Below are positions 1 to 17,159 of a DNA stretch of 64,000 nt, in pieces; within the stretch, counting starts at the first letter, position 1; each line of letters begins with the position of its first letter. A program made the translations under genes and the position numbers. The DNA is taken from contig JACYXH010000359.1 of NCBI GenBank assembly GCA_026745465.1, forward strand, positions 248,501 to 312,500. Direction: 5' to 3'. This DNA is from Lota lota (taxonomy: Eukaryota > Chordata > Actinopteri > Gadiformes > Lotidae). The notes under the pieces are model-generated. The model was not told the origin of the DNA, ran no database searches, and saw nothing but the letters and a program-made list of their open reading frames with translations.

Positions 1-97
1 TTTGCATGCATGCGTGCGTGTGCGCGCGTGTGTGTGTGTGTGTGTCTGTGTGTGTGTGTGTGTGTCTGTGTGTGTGTGTGTGTGTGTGTCTTCGCAG

Positions 98-300
98 GGA
101 ATTTGGTAGATGGAAGGTCAACAGTCTGGCGGTGGAAAAGCCGGGCGGATTCGGGGGCCGAGAGGCTTCGGCTCCGCCCCTTGACCCTGAGTTTGCGCAG
201 GCCATCCGCCGGCTCGGTCGGCGGCCCAGCCTCCAGACAATCACCGAGAACATCATCAGGAAGTACGGGACGCACATCATCCTCTCGGCAACCCTCGGAG
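98..300 (+). CDS. brinp3: brinp3-like exon: MACPF core
   Basis: The exon starts after ttcgcag, preceded by a long (TG)n tract in place of an ordinary polypyrimidine tract. It encodes [14 protein letters not shown], then [20 protein letters not shown] and ATLGG, which match the BRINP MACPF region. The donor is GTACGG; the exon ends one base into a Gly codon completed by the next exon. The Gly/Arg-rich insert after AVEK is longer than I recall for mammalian BRINP3. Confidence 0.9.
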
Positions 301-427
301 GTACGGTGCACAGAGCTCGCAGGCTTCGCCTTTGTGTGTGTGTATTTGTGTGTGTGTGTGTGTGTATGTGTGTCTTTGTATGTGCATGTGTGTGTGTGTT
401 TTTTTTTTTTTTCTTTGTATGTTTGTA

Positions 428-491
<64 letters not shown>

Positions 492-600
492 TGTGTGTGT
501 GTGTGTCTGTGTGTGTACGTACGTACATATATGTGTTTGTCTGCATTCTTTGGTGTGAGTGTGAGTGTTAATCTTTGCAGGTTTGTGTGTATGTAAATAC

Positions 601-636
<36 letters not shown>

Positions 637-2018
637 CACACATGGTATAAATCAGTCATTGTTTCCAGACAATTAATTGTATCATTAATTAGACAGAACC
701 GAAAAAGGTTAACTCAAGGCTGTCAATGAAAACCAGTAAATTCCGTTAGTTAGTTAAAAGGTCTCATAGGGCTTTATCTTACCATTGAGGGAATGTGTCT
801 TTTACAGACAAAATTGGGAGGTTCACTTAGCTCATTTTGATTTCAACATTGCACATTTCAATGAACACATTTAAATGTCACCATGACTACAGAATCCTAA
901 ATCCTGCCTTGATACACTTCCCTTTCTTGTAGCTCTTAATGGTATCCCAGGGGCTTTGTCGCCTTTCACCATTAATTATTAAGCGACAAGTACACGATTA
1001 TTTAAGAGAGTCTGATTATCTTCCTTAAGTCATCTCATTATCACTAAGGACTTTGACTGATTGAAACCGTCTAATCATACGCTTCTGTTCCAGTCGCACC
1101 ACACCACTTCAGCACTGCCGCGCTTAGCTAACTCACAGCATGCTGCACGGCCCCTGATTGCTGCTGCTCTGCCTGCTAACATCCACCTAGGGGAGGAGTC
1201 TCTGACCATATTCGTGGACAAGAGGAAGCTGAGCCAGGAGCCTTCGTCGGCAGGAAGTGAGGTCACCGGCCGTGGGGGCGGGGTCAACACCACAGGTCCC
1301 GTTACCCTGGAGACCTTGTATCAGCTGACCGCCTCCTACTTTACGGACAGGGAGAGCACCCTGCGCAAGCTCCACCACCTCCAGATCGCGTCGACTGCCA
1401 TACGGGTATGTGCGCGCGTACGGAGGAGGAGGGGAAAGGGAGAGGAGAGTGTGTAGATGTTTGCTCTGAGGATTTCAGACAGTGCTCATGCTGCATAACG
1501 CGCCTTCATATTTTCTATATGGGCATGAGAATACCGTTGTTTAAATGTGTCGCATTTATTCGGTAGTCATGCACCCCCAGGTTTTAAATAACAATATAAT
1601 GTTCTCTTGTCTTCATACCTCAAGATGCTTCTCCTGCAGACTATTGAAACTAAATGTTCTGCTGAATAACACCAAACACTGGGTGCTGTGAACATGCAAG
1701 GAATCAACTCGCCTCACTTTATGAACTGCAGAGTTTTTGGTGAGAAAGGAAGCAGTGGGAGAAGTGGAACAGAAAAGTAGTTTGCTCGTCCTATATCATC
1801 TCTTTTATTGCTTGACACCCGTTTTGGAGTGCACACATTAGTCACTTTGAGGGGGAATACCTGGATGCTGTACTAAATAGCCACTGATAGGGACAAGTGT
1901 TCGCACCCAGCCAAGAGTGTGTTCCTACAGTTTAGGGCCATGCATCAAAATGATGGATTTGTAATATTATTCCATTAATTTCTGAGCGAGCTTGGCATCC
2001 AGTCATTAGCTGTTTTGC

Positions 2019-2053
<35 letters not shown>

Positions 2054-5000
2054 GTGTGTGTGTGTGTATGTGTGTATGTGTGTGTGTGTGTATGTGTGTG
2101 TGTGTGTGTGTGTATGTGTGTGTGTGTGTATGTGTGTGTGCGTACACATCTGCGCATGTGTATGTGTGTGTCTGTGTGTGCGTATGTGCACACGTGTGTA
2201 TTTGAGGATGGAGTTGAAAAAGATTGGAGAGGGAAGAGGAAAATAAAAGGAATTTGTATTCATTAATGTAATATAACCACCTATTATGTAGATGATAATT
2301 CAATAAAACACAAGCCAATCATTTGAAGTCCAAACTGAAATCATTTAATATATTTAAGGGAGTAGATGTAGATTTTGTTCTAAGTTGTGATCAGACCAAA
2401 TTAATCCACCTCAGTACACAAGGATTTCTAATGACACTGCTATTGAGTATTTTTTGCAGTGATTGCATCCAACATTTGAATTGAACTTGAAACATTTAAT
2501 TCCTTCGGTAGGTGTCCTTGTTGAGACCTTTGTGATTTGTTCTTTCCTGATACACACATCATTTGATGAGACGGTTACAGGTACAAGTTTGAAGGAATAG
2601 TTTCAGACATTGCCATTGACATCTATACATATGCCGTAATAGATCTAAGAATCCATGTTTATTTCTGTTACGAAAACACTATTATGACTCTGGGTTTGCA
2701 TTTGCATTGGATTTATTACACATGTGTGGATACGATCTGTAATGCAACAGCTGCCAGCAGCAAAACGATTACCATACATTTAATATATTTTGCTCTCAGG
2801 TGACCGAAACAAGAACGGGGCCTCTTGGATGTAGTAACTATGACAACCTGGATACCGTGAGCTCGGTGCTGGTGCACAGTCCAGAGAACAAGGTTCTGCT
2901 TCAAGGTACACTTCACATTCTAAATTGCAAGGGAGGAAAACACACAGTCAATTTACTTGTGGCAGCCTTTTTGAGCTGTGGCAAAAGAACAAGAAAAACC
3001 CTCTGGTTCAAATAAATTACTATGGTCATAAAGAGACATTTAGAATCTCTGGGTTTGACAATGAGATATAGATACACCAGAATTGTCAAAACAACAATAA
3101 TGGTATTTTATTTATGGGTAGTGCAGAAAGTCATTGCAGCATTGTAATGTTATTTTTGTGTTCGTATGCGATACACATTTTTATGCTGTTCAATAATAAT
3201 TTATCTAAGGTTGTTTTTATCTTAGTCTCTACAGGTTTTTAATAAATAAATAAAATCGTAGCTCTATGTTTGCACTGCATTGTTACATTTGTAATATATA
3301 CATGTATCGAATCCTAACCTGATACATCTTCTCACATACATCATCAAAGTCTTTCCAGTACACAAAGCGATTACTATCAAAGGGCATATCAACATTTGTC
3401 CTGTCCCAGTCAGGACAGACCCTACACCTAAATGTATGTACCAGCTCTGAAAATGAATTCAGAGTACTGCATTTAGAGCAGACTGAATTCAGAGTAGTGG
3501 CTAGGGAGTTGGACTCCCAGCCGAAATCGGCTGGGTTCGATACCCAATGTTCGCAGAGACATTGTGGATGAAACTGGGAAATAGTATCAAAAACCTGCAT
3601 CGCAAATGTCAGTTATGCAGATGATACGGCATTGTTCATGTCTTTCGCCCAATGGCCTCAGCCCTTATTGTTAAATTGGTCAACGGCATCAATCATATTA
3701 ACATGTTTTGCACAGAAAAGCTCTGTAGAGATGAAGTTCAATGTGATTAAGTAAGAGCACAGTTGTATTCCTCTCCATCAGGAATGCAGATGGTCCTGCC
3801 GACCTACCTGAGAGGCCGCTTCGTCCAGGCTGCCCTGAACTACATCGGCTGCAAGTCCCGAGGCCAGTTTGTGTGCCGGGCCAGCGAGTGCTGGTGCCAG
3901 TGCAGCGCTGCGTTCCCCCAGTGTAACTGTCCCCTGGCGGACCTGGAGGCCCTGGAGACCAGCCTGCGGGGGATCAGAGACGCCTGGACCCTCAGCAACC
4001 TGGAGTTCCAGCAATCGGGTGGGTGGATGATGGGGATTTCAATGTTTAACGTTCAACGTTTAATATTTAGTAATTTAGTAATGTGACTAAGTGACTTAAA
4101 GTGTGGCAGAAAACTTACAATAAAAGTAGAACAACTTGACAGAGTGCAAGTAGCTCACTGTTAGTCTGCTTTTTTTTCAGTAGTCAAGTGCATAATAGTC
4201 ACATCTCAGAGGTGCACTGAGGTAGGGCTCGTAAGAGATGAAAATCCCAACAAAGGACGTTCTGAATTTAACATGTTAAGTACCTCCATCCAGCTTTATA
4301 AGGCAACAAAAACACATCTATGGCTTTGACTTTCTGTGAAAGAGTGCATTAATTGTTTTGGCTTTAGTTCAAAAACCCGAGAACACTTGGAATTTGTTTT
4401 TGTTGAAATGAAGGTTTACGTGTGTTCTTCTTATTTTCCCTAGTTTTGGTAGGTCCTTTCAGCGATACGATACAGTCTAAATGCCAACCTGTCATATCAA
4501 TTTGAATCAAATTAAATAAGGAATGAAGTCAGGGCTTTTCTTTTAATAAAATGGTTGGTTAACACATTGAGGTTTGTGTCACAAATAAGACACTTTCATT
4601 GACACGGCAAAGGTATTGATGTGTTTTCTATTTTCTCTGAAACATATTACCACAGTTCTCCCTCTTGTTTTGACGGTATGAAAGATCTCTAATTAACCGC
4701 GTTGTGAACAGCGCATCTCGTGCCAGAAGTGAAATGCTGCAAAGCTTTGTTCTCTTCTTCCTGATGGAAATCGGCAAAATAACGATGGCATGTTGCGATT
4801 GTTTATTCACTGTATTGATCCTATTTAGTTTTCTAGGACAAACAAACAAACAAAGAAATTGACAGATCTTTGGATAACACTCCTAGCCAGAAGCAAACTT
4901 TACTTATTCATGTTCATTTCTTCTTCCCCCCCCCCCCCCCCCCCCCCCCCCACACACACACTTCATGAAACCAGACGAGTTCCAAAGCTTTGTGGAACAT

Positions 5001-8000
5001 TTGCCAGCCCATCATGCTGTAAACACTTCCGTGGTGGAGCAGTTGTGGAGGATGAATGCGGGCCTGCTGCAGCGCTACAGACAACTCAAGGCTAGCAGCG
5101 ATCAGCTATTCAGTAAGGCGCGGCGTGCGGCTAACAAGCTCTTCAACCTCAGCAAGAGGTGCCGCAAGCAGCCCAGAATAATCATGCAGAGGGAGAGGTA
5201 AGGCACACGCGCGGGAGACATTCACTCCAAAGTGAATGTAGTCACGCAGATACAAGCAACAATGTCCGTCGAAGGCATTTTCTGTGTGAGTGAGTCTCAA
5301 CAATGGAAAAAAAAATGGAATAGAATACAATTCCATGAATGCAAGAATACAAAGAGATGTAAAATAATAAATGCAGTCGATGTGCAAACATATGTGTTGT
5401 ATGATGCTCTGTTGTGGTCCGTCAGCCATGTTTGACAGCGTCCACATCTCTAGATAGCTTGAGGGGAGTGCTGTCCAAAACTTGACATTAACCAGAAAGA
5501 AACGAATCCAAAACCAAACCTAATATGACAGAGAATGCATCCTTATTAGAATACACCTTCAGAGAAGTTGGATTTAAGATGAGGTGAAATGTGCAAAAGG
5601 TGAAAGGTTTGTCTGATACGCCAAGGAAAAAGCCTGTAACTCAGCCTATAACTGAGACTGACTGGCTTGTTTGTTTGACTGCCCTGCAGGTGCAATCAAC
5701 CAAATAGTCAATGCAGATTCTGGAATTTCATATTTTACAGCCCAGTCTGAGTCAAAACATTTTATTTATTCATACTTCTTTAACTATATACAACTTCTTA
5801 GCTCGGAGCTTCTCAAGGCCATTTAACACGCAGTCACACTTTGAACCATTTATGGACAGTTGGCTTCTACAGGTTCATGGTAATTCTGTTTTGGAAATTG
5901 ACAGAAACAGCGGAGAAAAAAAAAGCAGGAATGTTTCCATGCACAATCCAATTACAATCCTATACGCCATATATTTGATTTACTAAAGGGATTTTGATAG
6001 CTTTTTTTGATTGATTAAATGTTACATATTCTGATCTGTGTTTATTTGCACTGAAATCATTTAGTTGCTTCTTATAAAAGATAAACTAGAAACAACCGGC
6101 ACTTCATATTTAGCAAGCAAAAATATGAACAAGAACAAGCAAAGAAAAAGCTATGTGTGTGCACAAGCTCATGCACTAAACATCAACCCATCTGTGTCAC
6201 TCAATGAGAATTCAGAAGATAGAAATGAAGTATTTTATATTATTTGGGTTCTGCAACAACAGCTGAGGTATAGAGCCTGGCAAAACCTTTCATTGCATGC
6301 ACACTGACAGTTATAGTTTGGGAATTGAAATATGAATAATATTTAATCAAACATAACTGGCAAAGATGAGTGAGAAAAGTATATACTGTATCCCGCTATG
6401 TACTACTATGAAGTCATTTTGCAAATGCATGTATCCAAAGTGACACAGTGAATTCAGATACATGTAATTAATGAGCTTTGTGCTATATAAATCTGCTATA
6501 TAAATAAAGTTGACTAGACTTGACTTGACTTTGTAAGAGCCAAATCTTAAGAAACTAAAACTAACTAAAGAAAATAATATAGTTTGAAGAATTGTTATTT
6601 TTTATTATTTTACATGTATGGCTTGCATTTTTAGTTAGTCAGCAATATTAAGGAATTGCATATTAAAGCAATCACAGCCATTCTGATATTCAGTATAACA
6701 GCAGGACCTCCAGTGTGATATTGCTTTCTGTTGCTGTTCTACAAGCTAACAGTAATAAGTGACAACAGACTATTATTTATTTGATCATTTATTTAGCTTC
6801 GTCCACATAAATAGTTCCACAACTGGACTGGGATTGGACTGTTTCCAAGCAACAGAAAATGTTCCTGCACACTAGCTTTGTGTGAATATATCAGCTATAT
6901 ATTTGTAAAATATCAGCTATGACAGCTAGGATAAAAAAAAGTATCATTATTGATGAGCATTGACTGCAGATATGTCCAGGCAATTTTAATTGATAAGCTT
7001 GTTGAAAGATTGCAACTTTAAGTAACATTTCCGTAGACATATAAATTACGTCATATCCGCATATCCTTTGTTAGTTAAGAAAGAACAGACTAGATGTCTA
7101 AGGAGTATTTTTGACCCAATTTAAACATGTGTTTGTACTGTTACTTTCACTTCAGTTAACAGTTCAAACTTACATTGGAGACATGTTTAAGTTGGAGTCT
7201 CATTGCTTCTTGTGGACATACCTGGTGTTGATTTCTAACCAGATGACACCACTAGCAGGAAGGGAATTCGATATTTTGCCAAACGGTTGACTGTAAACAT
7301 TTGGCTTTGAACCCAGAACCTTTCGGCTGGGCAGTCAAACAGCCTGCCCACGACACTATCCGGCCCCACTATCCTTCAGCATAGCAGTGTGTCAATACAC
7401 CCCCCCCCCCCCCCCCGCCCCCCCCCCAAGCTCAATGGTTGTTGTGTGCTTGTCTGTTTCCCCCAGGCCTCTGCGCTACTGGCTGAACTACGTGTTGTCC
7501 CTCCTCTACTGCAGCGAGAACCAGCAGGTGGGGGTGTACAGCGAGGCCAGCTACAGCTGCTCCTGCCCCCACCACCACCAGCACACCTCCTGCCAGGGCC
7601 CCGTCCCCTGCTCCCTGGGCGAGGGCTCCCGCTGCACCTCCTGCTCTGCCGAGAACCGCACCCGCTGCTCGGGCTGCAACGCCGGCTTCACCCTGACCCA
7701 GGGCACGTGCCGGCCGGCTGTGCCCGACCCCACGGAGCCCTACCTGGGCCTGGAGAGCGACCGCGACCTGCAGGACCTGGAGCTGCGCTACCTGCTCCAG
7801 CGCGGCGACCCGCACATCACGCTGCACGGCGTGTTTGTCAGCAACGACGTGCGCCTCAACGCTTGGTTCGACCCGTCCTGGAGGAAGCGCATGCTGCTCA
7901 CGCTCAAGAGCAACCGGGTCAAGTCCAACCGGGTGCACGTGCTCCTGGGCCTGGGCGTCACGGTGTGCCTGACCCGCAACAGCACCGTGGAGCCCGCCTT

Positions 8001-8686
8001 CTCCCTGTTCGTCAACCCCTTCGGGGGCAGCCACTCGGAGAGCTGGACCATGCCCATAGGCCAGCACGGCTACCCCGACTGGGAACGCGCCCGGCTGGAA
8101 ACCCCTTCGGACTGCTACAACTGGACGCTGACTCTGGGGAACCGCTGGAAGAGCTTCTTCGAGACGGTCCACTTCTACTTGCGGAGCCGCGCCAGGGAGG
8201 CCGGGATGGCGGGGGCTGTCGCGTCGGCAGCCGGGACGCCCGGGGGCGGCAGTGGGCTTGAGGTTGGGGGTGGGGCGGCCAGGGGGAACAGTGACGTCCT
8301 ACGGCGATTTACCGACGGCGGCGGGGGGGGCGACTGAGGCCCCAGGCGGCAGCATCATCGGCCACATGAAGGTGAAAAGCATGCAGCTGTTTGGGTACAG
8401 CGTGCACTTTGACCCAGAGGCCATCCAGGACCTCATCCTGCAGATAGACTACCCTTACACGCAGGGCTCGCAGGACTCGGCCCTGCAGCAGCTAGTGGAG
8501 CTGAGGTTCAGGGTGAACCGCCTGTCCCCGCCTGGGGGTCCGCACGCCGATCTGTTCTCCTGCCTGCTCCGCCACAGACTCAAACTGTCCACCGCCGACG
8601 TGGCCAGGATCCTCTCGGCCCTGCGGGCGTACGGCGCCAGACAGCCCAGCTATGTGGAGTACGAGCCCACCAAACTCTGTAGCTAG
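98..8686 (+). CDS. brinp3: BRINP3-like gene, last six coding exons (5' part outside window)
   Basis: Six exons join in phase: 98-300, 1191-1405, 2800-2905, 3782-4018, 4975-5197 and 7467-8686, each with AG acceptor and GT donor. The product is a BMP/retinoic-acid-inducible neural-specific protein: secretory-pathway neuronal proteins with a MACPF domain, reported to restrain cell-cycle progression in neurons. Seen here are the MACPF core ([13 protein letters not shown]), the family block [18 protein letters not shown], a Cys-rich stretch ([14 protein letters not shown]), a second Cys-rich module, and the C-terminal block ending in TKLCS. BRINP3 is preferred over BRINP1/2 because of [21 protein letters not shown] and the KLST-V-RI pattern, judged from memory. 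Signal peptide and first exons lie upstream of the window. The last exon changes reading frame once in a G-rich linker, so the gene is either mis-assembled there or damaged. Family assignment is firm; the paralogue is less so, as teleosts carry several brinp3 copies. Confidence 0.9.
301..1190 (+). other. brinp3-like intron with compound (TG)n
   Basis: The intron carries interrupted (TG)n at about 332-590 and 603-636, with a short T run at 400-411. From 640 to 1190 the DNA is AT-rich unique sequence; I see no gene in it. Confidence 0.7.
1191..1405 (+). CDS. brinp3: brinp3-like exon: MACPF continuation
   Basis: The acceptor is ccacctag and the donor is CGG|GTATGT. The exon encodes [14 protein letters not shown], a variable Ser/Gly-rich loop (about residues 17-38) and then [20 protein letters not shown] through IASTAIR. 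It starts with two bases completing Gly and ends on a full codon, matching its neighbours. The loop is the part that differs most from mammalian paralogues. Confidence 0.92.
1406..2799 (+). other. brinp3-like intron with (TG)n/(TATG) array
   Basis: An interrupted (TG)n array with TATG variants spans about 2018-2200. The rest is AT-rich unique sequence with no supported feature. Confidence 0.7.
2800..2905 (+). CDS. brinp3: brinp3-like exon: [11 protein letters not shown] block
   Basis: After tgctctcag the exon encodes [18 protein letters not shown] followed by [17 protein letters not shown], nearly identical to the BRINP2/3 block. The donor is CAAG|GTACAC. At 106 bases it ends one base into a Gly codon, consistent with the next acceptor. 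Confidence 0.94.
2906..3781 (+). other. brinp3-like intron containing a tRNA-derived SINE piece
   Basis: AT-rich intron. The only recognisable item is the SINE fragment at about 3493-3560, listed separately. Confidence 0.7.
3493..3560 (+). repeat. tRNA-derived SINE head
   Basis: Shows RNA polymerase III A-box-like TAGTGGCTAGG (3495-3505) and B-box GGTTCGATACC (3534-3544), with actcccagccgaaa between them. The same core recurs several times in this window in both orientations, so it is a dispersed SINE and not a tRNA gene. Confidence 0.7.
3782..4018 (+). CDS. brinp3: brinp3-like exon: Cys-rich segment
   Basis: The acceptor is ctccatcag and the donor TCGG|GTGGGT. The exon encodes [20 protein letters not shown], then [19 protein letters not shown] and FPQCNCP, the family cysteine pattern. 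It ends with the first base of an Asp codon completed by the following exon (SDEF). Confidence 0.93.
4019..4974 (+). other. brinp3-like intron ending in a C-run
   Basis: AT-rich unique intron with no gene. It ends in a pure C tract (about 4926-4950) plus CACACACA just before the acceptor. Confidence 0.7.
4975..5197 (+). CDS. brinp3: brinp3-like exon: helical DEF segment
   Basis: The acceptor (catgaaaccag) lies just behind a pure C run and a short CA run at 4926-4960. The exon encodes [35 protein letters not shown] and [12 protein letters not shown], lined up with BRINP3 (DEFKFFMKRLP, LFSLSKRCHKQP). The donor is GAGAG|GTAAGG. Confidence 0.92.
6408..6535 (+). repeat. Degenerate SINE tail followed by LINE-like 3' tail
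   Basis: 6408-6475 resembles the fish SINE tail (atgtatccaaagtgac). It is followed by tgtgctatataaat and a TTGACTTGACTT-type short tandem tail, typical of L2-like fish LINE 3' ends. Assigned by recollection of the motif only. Confidence 0.45.
7285..7371 (-). repeat. tRNA-derived SINE, reverse copy
   Basis: The reverse complement contains the motifs ctgggttcaaagcc (degenerate B box) and gactgcccagccgaaag, the same core as the copy at 3493-3560. Confidence 0.6.
7467..8686 (+). CDS. brinp3: brinp3-like last coding exon, with a frame change
   Basis: After ctgtttcccccag the exon encodes [18 protein letters not shown], a Cys-rich module ([36 protein letters not shown]), [39 protein letters not shown] and [20 protein letters not shown]. 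The C-terminal part ([33 protein letters not shown]-like, [19 protein letters not shown], stop 8684-8686) is in the next frame. The switch must fall in the G-rich linker at about 8180-8340, where paralogues have a short variable link. The exon is markedly GC-rich, especially at third positions, compared with the AT-rich introns. Confidence 0.92.
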
Positions 8687-8990
8687 TGGGCACACCTAGC
8701 CCTTACTTACCACGTACCGATGTTTTGTTTTTCGTTTTTTGTATTGTTGTTAAAGGGGAACCGTCAGGCTCGGCTATTTTCTAGTATAAGAGACATGCAC
8801 ATGTTGTGAAAAAAAAATCACTGTCTGCAACATCAACTATCCCAGAAATGTTTTTCCAACGTTTCCAACTTTTCCCCATTAACATTTGCTCCTGACAAGG
8901 CTGTGGCGTAGCCTGAATCCTTCTTTTCAGCTGGCTCCATTTGTGTCCCCACTGTGTGTTTTCTGTAAGTATACTGTGCAATTAAAATGG
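8687..8990 (+). other. brinp3-like 3' UTR with candidate poly(A) signal
   Basis: Non-coding stretch after the stop codon. An ATTAAA hexamer at 8981-8986 is the first good polyadenylation signal seen. The UTR also contains a TTAAAGGGGAACCGTC motif near 8752 that resembles the end of the TTAA-flanked element at 54022-54260. Confidence 0.45.
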
Positions 8991-11939
<2,949 letters not shown>

Positions 11940-11940
<1 letters not shown>

Positions 11941-14830
11941 GTTGAAAGTACTTTTTTGTCGACTCAATGAGGAAATAACTGAGGGTACTGCAATTGATTT
12001 TGCTTGTTTCCTTTCCTTGTTGTTATTGTTTTTTTTTTTATATAAGGGCTTAAAATGACACTTTTATTTTGAAAGAAAACATGGGGGAAGATATTACTTC
12101 TCCTTGAATTGAAATTGATTAGATACGAGGCTGTTTATTGGCTGGCTGGTTGCCACGTGGCATAATGAGAATAGCCTCAGGTGCCATCAATATTTAACTA
12201 CAGAACCTTGTGTCTACGCAAGACTTGAGTATTAGCGATAGAGCAATTCAGATGGCTTTTCAGCCATTTCCTCTAAACGCAGTCTACCAAGAGAGCTGTT
12301 AAAAGCCTATTTAATTAGCATAAAAGACATGTTAATTTAGAAAATTAAAAGCGCCCGTATTTGTTCTGCCCTTCGTTACAAGTGGCAGCGTATAGATTGG
12401 AATAAACGATAAAATACCAAACGATGTGACACCAGGGTGTCTGCAGCACTCTCGCATACCAAATGAGGTCCACTCCAAAACTCCTGGAAGTGTGTTACCC
12501 CTGACAAGACACCCAGCACAAGCAGGCAAAAAGGGCCTCAGCAACGCTAAGGTTTCCCCCTAATGGAGCAGGATAATGGCGTTATCGGTCAAAACCCATT
12601 GGCATGCTTTCTAAACAGCGCTCTGGCTCTGATATTACCTTTATTCCATCAGAGAAAAAGAAGCAGCCATTCATCTGTGAGGAGGCTAATGAGAAGAGGA
12701 GGTGACCCACTGTGCCAAGCTGCATCTTCTCAATGCATTCTAAGAAGATTACCTCACACGCCGCACTATCTGCTATTGTGCACGACTTCGTCATAAAGGT
12801 TTATGACGGCGGGGAGCTGGTGGATTTGCATTTAAACCTCGTTGAAGTAAGACGAGGCATGGGACTCCACTGAAAACCCACTGAGAGGGATTTTTGTGTT
12901 ATTCTTTTGTATTATTATTCTTATTATCGCACATTGCTAATGACACCAGGAGATCAAGGTTATGAAGAAAACATGCAAAAATGATTATTTTGTATTTTTC
13001 TCAAAGCTCTCCAGATCACTGATTTAGTGCAGAATAAACAAAGCTCGCCCGGAGGTTTTTTATGGCGGGAGCTGGGGTATAAGCCTGTACCAATCCACCC
13101 GCCGTCAGCTTAAAAACACTGATGGCGTTCCTTTAGCGAGGTGGAGAGGAGGAGGAGCAGGCATTCTGTGGCTTTACTCCACAACATTTCAACTCTGCTT
13201 CCTTTGTTTCGTTTATATATTTTATTCCAAGGCAGGCTGATCCCTCTACTCTGCTCATTATCCTGCTGCCCGTGGAAAACTGAGGAGCAACTTTACCACT
13301 AAGTGTTTCTGGAGTTTAGCGCAGAGCGTAATGGCTAACACTAATCAGAGGCCCGGGTAACAGCGAGAAACCTCGAGGTGCAGATCCCACTCGGATGAGT
13401 TAGTCGAGCGCTAATCATCGAGGCTACTTGAGGCCAAGCGAAAAATACAGCGATGGCGGATAGCTCCCTGTTTCTTCTTTTAAAGGACAAACCGTTGCAG
13501 AGCACAGTCAAAGCATATGACCTTGGACTTCCTAGAGTAAAGTGTCACCTCATCTTATACCAAGTGATTTTGGGGGCAACCATTTTGGCTGTTTTCTGCT
13601 CATAAAAAACAAAAAAAACATAAAAGGCAATGGGTGGATGGATCTATTTTCTGTTAGAGAAACCTATCTAGTTGCTTAACAAATGTGTTGCTTTGTCTTA
13701 TTTATTAAGAATCGCTGCCATGTTCAAGTGTGTTCCACACATCTTCAATCAACAATCAACAATAAGGGAAGAAATTGTAATAAGACGAATTTCCTAGAGT
13801 CTCTGAAGGTTGCAAACGAAATACACATTTGAAATGTTGAACTTTCTGTTTTGCCCCCTTTCTCGGTTTTATGGCGGAACATTTGCAACCAGCTGTTCCG
13901 TCTGTCTCTTTCCATATTTTAAAGTTTAATTGAACAGTTAAACAGAATTTGCCATTGTATCTTGTGATGGCTGTGCGTATGAAGGCCCCTGCTATTTAAT
14001 CCCAATTTAAACCATGAGCAGCTGTTTTTTACTTGCCTGCCAATTGCAAAATATAAATAATCGTATTCCTGCAGAGCTGCCACTATATATTACCCGCATT
14101 ACAGTCGCTACAACTGAATACATTTTGAAGTAATATAAAAAGATGGTATTGGATTTGAAGTGGCCCCAGTGCCTCTGTGAGAATCTCAATTCAAGCTCAA
14201 ATATTCAGAGGCAGCGAAACACTGCTCCGTTCCCTCTGCTTCCGCGTGAGCCCACCGCCAGCCCAAATACTCACTTGAATTGGTTGGCTCTATGTATTTG
14301 TTATTAATATCACCAAGTTATAATATTCCTAAACAAATAATTAGTCTTCCTAATTTGCTTCTCGGCATGCGGTGACACCTCCTCCCGTGGCAACAGCCGC
14401 TAGAAACATTTTAGCTTTATTTTTTTCCCATGATGCTCTGGGCTTCCCCGGACGGCGCATTAATCAAACTGTGGCAAACGGGCTCTAAACTGCCGTCTAG
14501 GGACTGTTTTATGATCACCACAGAATTAGTTTTTTTTTCTTCTTCTATTTCTTTTCCATTTTATTTCTTTTATGAAGTAACTTGGAATCAACTCTTCGGC
14601 TGTGTTGCATTGTGGGAACTGCCATGGCTGGTGACACAGTAATCTCACAGCCTACTCAACTCAATATCGCAGCCAATTTATTGACGGGAAAGAAGAGAGA
14701 CGACTTGGGACTGCTCGTGACGATCGTCTCGTTCTCATCTGGGTACAGTAATCATCCTCTGTTTGTCATGATTCCGTCCATCTGCCGAGGAATTTAAGGC
14801 TTCAATTGAAGTGTATTGGCAGATTTTCTT
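11940..14830. other. Repeat-poor intergenic block, possible conserved regulatory DNA
   Basis: About 2.9 kb almost without microsatellites, unlike nearly all other non-coding DNA here. It is rich in homeodomain/POU-like motifs (ATTTGCAT near 12825, TAATTAG near 14340, CTAATCATC near 13410), and TTTATGRCGG occurs three times (12800, 13059, 13868). No convincing ORF or splice-site pair was found. A regulatory role is inference. Confidence 0.4.
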
Positions 14831-14878
14831 GATATACCATTTTTTATGCTGACGAAAGACAGCTTAAAGTGGGTACAG

Positions 14879-17133
<2,255 letters not shown>

Positions 17134-17159
17134 ATGACTGCCCACTTTCCCCACCTATC

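Larger units (their letters stand above)
5198..7466 (+). other. brinp3-like last intron
   Basis: AT-rich intron. It holds a degenerate SINE tail (about 6408-6475), a LINE-like tail (about 6476-6535), a reverse SINE piece (7285-7371) and a C-run (about 7400-7428) 40 bases before the acceptor. No gene seen. Confidence 0.7.

Noticed and set aside
3493-3560. Possible tRNA gene
   Set aside because: A/B boxes are present but no cloverleaf can be drawn, and the segment recurs with the same flanks, so it is a SINE.
7432-8172. 246-codon minus-strand ORF
   Set aside because: Shadow of the GC-rich last brinp3-like exon.
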